From positions 49,434,197 to 49,498,196 of the forward strand of contig NC_085869.1 in NCBI RefSeq assembly GCF_034702125.1: DNA of 64,000 nucleotides. The letters are read 5' to 3'. Below, one piece after another: positions 55,173-64,000 of this stretch; position 1 is the first letter of the stretch; the number at the start of each line of letters is the position of its first letter. This DNA comes from Engraulis encrasicolus. Lineage: Eukaryota > Chordata > Actinopteri > Clupeiformes > Engraulidae. Position numbers and translations under genes: made by a program. The notes below the pieces were generated by a model. It was given only the letters and a program-made list of their open reading frames with translations, was not told the origin of the DNA and searched no databases.

Positions 55173-55360
55173 GACTGTTTTTCTATTCAGTGCTGTGCTG
55201 TTCAATGTTAGGCAGGGTAGATACCATGCTCTTCGCAAGCCTCCATACAAGCCTCATGTCCTTTTGACCTTGTTCCGTACAAGCTCTATTCATGGAAAAT
55301 TGTGTAAACACTGCTATCACGTGTTACATGACTGAAACAATATGTGAAAGGAAGGGATTA

Positions 55361-55536
<176 letters not shown>

Positions 55537-55670
55537 TTGGTCTACATGCATGTTTGTGTGCACATCGATTCCTGGTAAACATTGCCATCGCGGTGCACGT
55601 CACTCAGACAATAGTGAGGAAAGGTATCATTTTGCAGGTATGTGTATGCGTGTACCAGTAAATCAATATA

Positions 55671-57290
<1,620 letters not shown>

Positions 57291-57494
57291 TATTTGTCTG
57301 CATGGGTGTTAGTGAACACATGAATGCGTGTCTATCTGCCTGTCTGCCTTTCTGCCTGTCTGAATAGGCGTGCGTGCGCGCGGGTGTGTGCGTGCGTGCG
57401 TGCGTGCGTGTGTGTGTGTGAGAGAGATGGCAGCAGAATTTTAAACAACTTTTCTGCCATCTGTCTCATCACACACCTGCAGTGGCTTTGGACT

Positions 57495-57599
57495 CTTCTC
57501 TCCTCTCCTCTCCTCTCCTCTCCTCTCCTCTCCTCTCCTCTCCTCTCCTCTCCTCTCCTCTCCTCTCCTCTCCTCTCCTCTCCTCTACTCTCCTCTCCC
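57495..57599. repeat. (TCTCC)n pentanucleotide array
   Basis: About 20 pentamers with one CTACT change. Confidence 0.97.
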
Positions 57600-57787
57600 C
57601 GATGAGTATTCTGCCCTGCTGTTTGTTTTGAAGTCTGTTTAGTCATTCCTAGCTATTTATTTTCACTCTACCTCCCAACTCTAACCTCTCACTCTCTCTT
57701 GCACGCACACACGCACGCCTCCTTCTCGCTCTCGCTCTCTCTGACTTACTCAGTCATGAACTCACTTGCACTCCCTCATGTACACAG

Positions 57788-57913
<126 letters not shown>

Positions 57914-57971
57914 ACACACTCACACACTGATGTCTTATATTGATTACATTTTGGTTGATGCAGCCAGACGT

Positions 57972-58023
57972 GTGTGTCTGTGTCTGTGTCTGTGTCTGTG
58001 TCTGTGTCTGTGCGTGTGTGTGT
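57972..58023. repeat. (GTGTCT)n hexanucleotide repeat
   Basis: Six or so hexamers. Confidence 0.93.
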
Positions 58024-58207
58024 TTGTGTGATTGTCCTGAGCAGCAAGCGCTGCGGCGGGTGTGAATTGGACAGGCTGCTGTGTGAATGGGAAACGGTCG
58101 GTTTTTCCTGGGCCTGCCTTCTGCCATCATACCCCAGTTTTGGGGGTGTGAAATTAAGGCTCGAAGGTAGTCGACGAGCTCGTCTGTCTGTCTGTCTGAC
58201 TAGACCG

Positions 58208-58302
58208 CTGTGTGTGTGTGTGTGTGTGCGTGTGTGTGCGTGTGTGTGCGTGTGTGTGCGTGTGTGTGCGTGTGTGTGCGTGTGTGTGCGTGTGTGTGCG
58301 TG

Positions 58303-58340
<38 letters not shown>

Positions 58341-58351
58341 TGTGTGTGTGT
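58208..58351. repeat. (TGTGTGTGCG)n, 10-bp unit
   Basis: About nine units of a GT-derived 10-mer ending in plain GT. Confidence 0.95.
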
Positions 58352-58529
58352 CTGACTTCACAGTGACCGGATTGGTGATCCATAGTGTTGTCTGACCTCG
58401 ATGACCGTGTGTGCCATCACTTAAAGTACACATTTAGAGATGCATACAATGGTTTGTGTGCATATATGTGTGTGTACTATATTTCTTTTACGGGTTAATT
58501 GTCAACTACCCTGTCTAGCCACATGGACA

Positions 58530-58615
58530 ACACGCACGCACGCACATACGCACGCACGCACGTACGCATGCACGCACGTACGCACGCACGCACGTGCGCG
58601 CGCACGCAGACTGCA
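58530..58615. repeat. (GCAC)n / (GTAC) variant array
   Basis: GCAC tetramers with periodic ACATAC, ACGTAC and GCATGC variants. Confidence 0.92.
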
Positions 58616-58770
58616 CAGTCCATTAGTCCTGTCATCATGGTGGTAGGGCGGGGGTCACATAGAGAGGAGCTGTGTTCTGTACACTCACGCTCCTGACCCA
58701 AGCTGTAGGATGTTGTGGAAATGGTAGACCGCCCGCACGCACGCATGCACTGACAGACGCATACACAGAT

Positions 58771-59784
58771 GTATCTTTTTTATCCCAACACAGTTTTGCC
58801 ATGACTAGCACCTGCTGCGTTTTGATTGGTTGGACTTTTAACCCATCCGCTGCCACAGTGCTGGGCTGAGATGTTAATAACAATAGCATTTTGGGGATTT
58901 GTTTGTTGTGGTCTGGGCAACAAGTTTTGACCATTTTGCTTTGGTGGTTTCTTCATTGTTATTCACAAAACTAAAACGCTTAAAGAAAACCTTTTGGGGT
59001 TAGGAATTCTGGGGGCAACCACCACCACTGTTTTGTTTTGGTTATGCTAATAAAATGCTAGGGTTAGGGTTAGGAATCGTTTTGGTCTGGGCACAGTTTT
59101 TGGGATTGTTTTTTTTCTTGATTGGTTTGCTGTTACTGACAAAAGTAAAACAAAATGAAACACATACATCTTCACCATTGAGAGTAAATAGAATGGAGGC
59201 CAAAATTCTATTTCATTGTTGAAGCCAAGTTGGAGCCAAGGTTGGACCCAAAAAGACCAAAAAATGGCCAAATCCCATTCATTCCTATGAGAGACATAAA
59301 ACCCTGTATCTCCCTTAAATGCCACTCCAGGGGGATCATTTTTCGCTCAACTAGTAGGTCCCCTTGCTCTCCAACTTACCAGGGTGGTGATTTTTTGTGG
59401 TGATGTTTTATTTTAGAGAGATATTAAAAGTTAAATTGACCAATGAGCATCAGAACATGGTTTGATTGACCGTTAGAAGTCTTGTTGTTGTCCAATCAGC
59501 ACGTGCGTTTGGCGTTGCTAAGGTGGAATGTAAGTTGGAATGTTCCCAAATCTGGCTTCAAAGCGTTGAATGGCAAATAGCGTTGATTTGGCGTCCATTC
59601 TATTTACTGTCAATGATCTTCACTGACTAGTTTTGTTTCAGGGGTGTTTTGATTGCCATCCTGGACAGGACTCTCTTTCATTTTTTAAAAAAAAATCCTG
59701 CTGCTGAGAAGACATTGAACGGATCAAGTGTGGTAGCCAATCAAAACATAGCATGGCAGAACTGCATTGGGGTAAAAAAGACAC
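58771..59784. mobile_element. Older inverted-repeat element (about 1.0 kb) hosting a hAT MITE
   Basis: The left end GTATCTTTTTTATCCCAACA and the complement of the right end GTGTCTTTTTTACCCCAATG match over about 33 bp with a few differences. A degenerate CACAGA lies outside each end. A directly repeated GTCTGGGCA block occurs near 58911 and 59087. Confidence 0.7.
59176..59615. mobile_element. hAT-type MITE (440 bp) with perfect ATCTTCAC duplication
   Basis: CATTGAGAGTAAATAGAATG to CATTCTATTTACTGTCAATG, flanked by ATCTTCAC at 59168-59175 and 59616-59623. It is nested in the 58,771-59,784 inverted-repeat element. Confidence 0.92.
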
Positions 59785-59835
59785 CACAGAGACAGTTATG
59801 CACAGACAAATGCATACAAACAGAAGCAGACACAT

Positions 59836-59992
59836 ACACACGCGCATGCACACACACACGCACACGCACACGCACACGCACACGCACACGCACACGCAGA
59901 CACAGACACAGACACAGACACAGACACGCACACGCACACGCACACGCAGACACAGACACAGACACAGACACAGACACAGACACAGACACCAC
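59836..59992. repeat. Alternating blocks of CACACG and CAGACA hexamers
   Basis: Blocks of CACACG and CAGACA alternate twice. Confidence 0.95.
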
Positions 59993-60365
59993 ATACAGAT
60001 CACACACATGCTGTACAATGCAGGCACCTTCTGACTCACAGCCTGATACCAGCAGCAGTGTTTACAGAACAGGCCAAGACGCCCTGTACCTGACCCCTCC
60101 TACAGACTGAGGAGAGGAGAGCATGTACTGCATGTGAAGGTGTTGATGTGTGTGTGTGCGCGTGTGGGAGGGTGTTGCATTGGATGGATGGAGAGAGAGA
60201 GATGAGAGAAACGAGAGCAGCTTTCCTCTTTTTATGCCCCCGCTCTGTTTCTCTTGCATTGTTTTCCTTTCTCTCTTTCTTTCCTTTACTCCCTCATTCA
60301 TTCATCTACTTGGGCTTCCTTGTTCTTTTCTTGGAAGGGGATGCTCTTGCTGAGGGAAAGTAGGC

Positions 60366-60496
60366 CTGGGGTGAGTTTCTCAAAAGAGAAGTTGTTAGCC
60401 TGTTAGCAACTTCGGTAGTTGCCAATGGCAAAATGCTTTGAAAACAGCAAAGTAGCTAATGTAGTTAGCAACTTTGGTTTTGAGAAATTCACCCCT
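60366..60496. mobile_element. Short MITE, CTGGGGTGAGTTTCTCAAAA family (131 bp)
   Basis: The left CTGGGGTGAGTTTCTCAAAA mirrors the right TTTTGAGAAATTCACCCCTG; the interior also folds through GTTGTTAGC / GTTAGCAAC blocks. Confidence 0.72.
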
Positions 60497-61056
60497 GGTT
60501 TGTTGATGCTCTGCTCTGCTCTGCCTGGGTGGGGCTAAAGCAAGGGTAAGTCAGCTGTAGCCGTGCACTAATGGAGCTGCTTTTGTGGGACCAGAGGAGA
60601 CTGTATTACTACTACAGTGTGCTAGCTTTAGCCTGGTTCTCACCAGATCTCTGAGTGTGTTTGTAGCTCTGGAGCCCCCTGGTGGAGCTCCAACACACAC
60701 GGTGGTCTGGGAGAATGGAGCAGGACTCCATTTCTCCGGTCAAAAAGTAATTGAGGCATTTATTGCTTTATTGCAGTATCAATGGCAGAGTCGCAGGACA
60801 GATTGTAAACAATATTGATGCTTTAGAGATCAACAGAAAACGTTTTTGAAGGTATTTGTTGTGGACGAGGATGGGCAGAATGATGGATAAAGCCATGCTT
60901 TCTGTAGGCGGAGCCAACGCGTGCTCTGCCAGACCCTAGTGGTGGAGCTCAAGAGGCTGCGCAGAACTACAGGTTGGGCAAGAGCCAGGCAAGCTGTACT
61001 AGCTTGGTCACTGATGGGCAACTTGGATTCAGAAGCTACAATCCAGTGCCACAAGG

Positions 61057-61160
61057 TAAGGTTAAGTTAAGAGGTAAATCATCTAATAGAAGAGGCTGAA
61101 GTCCTTGTTTTCTCAAGAAAAGCGCTTGTATTAGATGATTCACCTCTTAACTTAATCTTA
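61057..61160. repeat. Hairpin-forming inverted repeat, 32-bp arms
   Basis: Arms 61057-61088 and 61129-61160 match 30 of 32, built on GTTAAGAGGT and ATCATCTAATA, with a 40-nt loop. Probably a small MITE. Confidence 0.85.
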
Positions 61161-61706
61161 ACTTATCCTGAACCAGCTTTGTAGTATTAGTTTTAACTAC
61201 CGGTATCTAAATAGAGCAATTGGATGAGCCAGATGTGTCGACTGGATCGGTTCGTAAAGCTCCAGTCAAGTCACATGTCCCCTTCACATCACATCTAGGT
61301 TGGGTCTTCCCTCTGGGTCAGAGATTACTCGTGTTGCCTGACAACTGATCAATCAGCGAACAGAGGAGGGATGAAGGAGGAGGGCAAATGGTGACCCCTT
61401 TACGTACCAGCAGATTAAATGTTACAAATGTTAGCGACTTGGTAAAATCAGACTCCCATTTCAAACTCCCCATTTGAACAGTTCATCCCTTCCAACAGTA
61501 GTTGTTTCTCAGTTCTCGTTTCAGCCATTCCAGACCCTCTGTAGGTTTGAATGCCAGACTGTTCCCCAATTTTAGGGCAGTTAAGGATAGCCCATCGCGT
61601 GAGGCCAAGGATATTTGATAGCGCGTCTCACCGGTAACAAGTCGATGAATCACTGAAGTGAAATCAAATATTATTTGAAGATTGGGAAAAGTACTTAGGG
61701 CATCTT

Positions 61707-61890
61707 CTGGCCTAGTGGTTACTCTAGAGTTTCTCAAGGGTTGGAGAGGTTGGAGGGGTTGAATGTTCGAATCCTGCCCTTCCCATGTTTGAAATGCCCT
61801 TGAGCAAGGCATCTAACCCCAAACTGCTCCAGGGACTGAAACTGAAACTTTTGAAAATATTTGTAAGTTGCTCTGGATATTTGCTTTAGG
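61707..61890 (+). mobile_element. tRNA-derived SINE, second family
   Basis: A-box-like GGCCTAGTGGTTACTCTAGA, B box GTTCGAATCCTG, then GAGCAAGGCATCTAACCCC and the tail TAAGTTGCTCTGGATAT, as in a widespread fish SINE family with a conserved 3' tail. Confidence 0.78.
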
Positions 61891-62529
61891 GATTTGCATG
61901 CTCTGACATGGGTTTGCAAGGGTCTCTGAATTTTCGAATAGGAAATATGAATGCTGTACCCTCATGGATTCGAGGCCATTGATAAATCTAAGCCATGTGA
62001 CCCCTGCATAGTCCGGGAAGAATGTGAACTGCATGACTTTACAGTAATTAGGGCAAAATTGCGCGAATCAAATAGTTAGGACGAGCTGACGCCAGATGAA
62101 TGGGGTATGCCTTCTGCCATGAATATTTATCTGGAGCTAGACAATAGGGGTAGGCCTACAAAAATGTGGTTTATTTTTTTTCCTTGTCTGACATTTGTAA
62201 TGAGGTGCTACTTTAACTACTCACAGATTCAAAAATGCAGTTGAAATGGCAGAACCAATGACGAGTGAGTCCATGCAGAGAGGCAATTGTTGTCTGAAAC
62301 AACTGTCGCGTTTTACCTATATTTCCCTTCTCCACTACGTTAAAACGTTCACCATGTCACATCTCTGAAAAAAATGGCAGGTTTTCTCCCATTAAAAGTC
62401 AAAATTGCAATTACCTTTTGAGTTGTGTTTTTGCAAAATACTTAATAACATCTTTGTTCATCATTGATGGTGTTGACCCCCTCGCCTCATGAGGAAATGA
62501 TGGGAGGACCAAGTTTAACTTGATGTGGT
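61891..62529. other. Unique intron sequence upstream of the adcy5 exon
   Basis: No gene or repeat recognised. Confidence 0.5.
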
Positions 62530-62815
62530 ATTGGTGACCTGAGGTGAAAGTGAAAGTGAAAGCCCATCTGGGACACTTTAACTCCTATTGCCATTGCGAC
62601 ACAGCAACAAAATTACATTTATGCCTCACCCGTGCGAGGGAACAATGCGCCGGCAGCACGATACCATGCTCAGGGTACTTCAGTCATGGATGACGGTGGG
62701 GGAGAGCGCTGTTTAATTACTCCCCCAACCATTCTGAGGTGTCGGGAGTTGAACTGGCAACCTTTGGGCTACAATTTGATGCCCTAACCGTTTACCGATG
62801 ACTGCCATGATGATG
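62530..62815 (-). mobile_element. tRNA-derived SINE, third family
   Basis: Minus strand: CGGTAAACGGTTAGGGCATC, B box GCCAGTTCAACTCCCGA, then CTCCCCCACCGTCATCC, GTACCCTGAGCATGG and the tail through TTTCACTTTCACTTTCACC. It lies 175 bp before the adcy5 exon. Confidence 0.75.
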
Positions 62816-62842
62816 TTCATGCCTCCCTGTGGTGATGCCTAA

Positions 62843-63445
<603 letters not shown>

Positions 63446-63496
63446 TAACACAGCAAATTATGTACAATCGGCTCCAGTGGACCCCTCCCAGCCATA

Positions 63497-64000
63497 CAGT
63501 GGTGCTCATATGTTTACATACCCCAGCAGAATAAACGCTTTCTCTGCGATTTCTCACAAAATATGAAGGATTACACAAAACCTTTTTTTTCACTCATGGC
63601 TAGTGACTGGCTTAAGATATTTATTAGCAATATTCTGTGTTTATTCTTTCAAAAGCATGATCACAACCCAAACTACCCAAATGACCCTGTTCAAAAGTTT
63701 ACATACCCTAGTTTCTGATGCTGAATATGGCCCTGTTTAACATCAGAGACCGCTCTAAATTGTTTGTGGTAGTTGTGGATAAGGCTCTTAATGTTCTCAG
63801 ATGACAAAACAGCACATTCTTCCTGGCAGAATGGTTGTTTCCTATAATATCTTTGGGTGTCTTACTGGAACCTCACATTTGAGGTTTCCCCTGAGTGGCT
63901 CAATGATGTTGAGATCAGGAGAGTGAGATGGTCGCTCAAAAACCTTCATTTTATTCTTTCTGAAGCTAATGACTGGTTGATTTGGCTTTCTGTGTCGAAA
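63497..64000 (-). mobile_element. Second Tc1-like element, one end only (runs off the window)
   Basis: After a TA at 63495-63496 the end reads CAGTGGTGCTCATATGTTTA. A direct repeat with the core AAGTTTACATACCC recurs near 63693-63708, about 190 bp inside, giving an IR/DR end. Transposase sequence follows on the minus strand. It is a different Tc1 family from the 55.7-kb copy. Confidence 0.88.
63721..64000 (-). pseudogene. Tc1-like transposase C-terminal fragment, decayed
   Basis: On the minus strand, 63899-63942 reads FERPSHSPDLNIIEP, the segment around the catalytic Glu of Tc1 transposases. It is followed by GNLKCEVPVRHPKIL and an in-frame stop near 63848, short of the usual C-terminus. The N-terminal part is beyond the window. 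Probably inactive. Confidence 0.75.

Noticed and set aside
59061..59075. TTAGGGTTAGGG-like telomere motif
   Set aside because: Only about two units, inside a decayed mobile element; not an interstitial telomere.

Overview
The window looks like ray-finned fish (teleost) genomic DNA. It is crowded with very long (CA)n and (CT)n microsatellites, Tc1-like transposons, hAT-type MITEs with 8-bp target duplications, and tRNA-derived SINEs. It has no bacterial-style gene packing. Species cannot be set from sequence alone.

Only one host protein-coding segment can be supported: a 150-nt internal exon at 62990-63139 (+). It encodes the end of transmembrane helix 6 and the start of the signalling helix of a type 5/6 adenylyl cyclase, best matched to ADCY5. 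No earlier cyclase exon lies upstream in the window. The simplest reading is that the preceding ~63 kb is one large 5' intron of adcy5, transcribed left to right. That is inference, not proof.

Layout. 1-1.4 kb: degenerate tandem array with two hAT insertions. 1.4-10 kb: mostly unique intron with microsatellites, a perfect 75-bp-arm hairpin (2697-2847) and two SINEs. 10.08-12.77 kb: a 2,690-bp palindromic transposon made of two inverted copies of the 3' half of a transposase-bearing element, flanked by ATGT. 13-16.7 kb: hAT MITEs. 17.4-18.7 kb and 20.0-21.9 kb: two further non-autonomous elements with GGGT termini and recurring internal motifs. 22-29 kb: CA/CT repeats, a tandem tRNA-SINE, a TTAA-flanked MITE and nested hATs. 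29-44 kb: sparse intron, SINEs, a four-copy ~170-bp tandem array (37.6-38.2 kb) and huge CT/CA/CAGA tracts. 44-55 kb: (GT)n, hAT, CT tracts and two more copies of the 17.4-kb family. 55.67-57.29 kb: a nearly complete Tc1-like transposon with a frameshifted DD34E transposase. 57.3-62.8 kb: CA/GCAC repeats, a hAT nested in another inverted-repeat element, hairpins and SINEs. 62.99 kb: the adcy5 exon, squeezed between a pyrimidine microsatellite and a G-rich minisatellite. 63.5 kb to the end: one end of a second Tc1-like element.

The most interesting material is mobile. Three different elements have GGGT-type ends and, in two clear cases, 4-bp target duplications; two of them carry a short motif repeated through their whole length. 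A second pattern is that every long pyrimidine/purine microsatellite runs CT on the presumed sense strand. All calls were made by eye without database searches.
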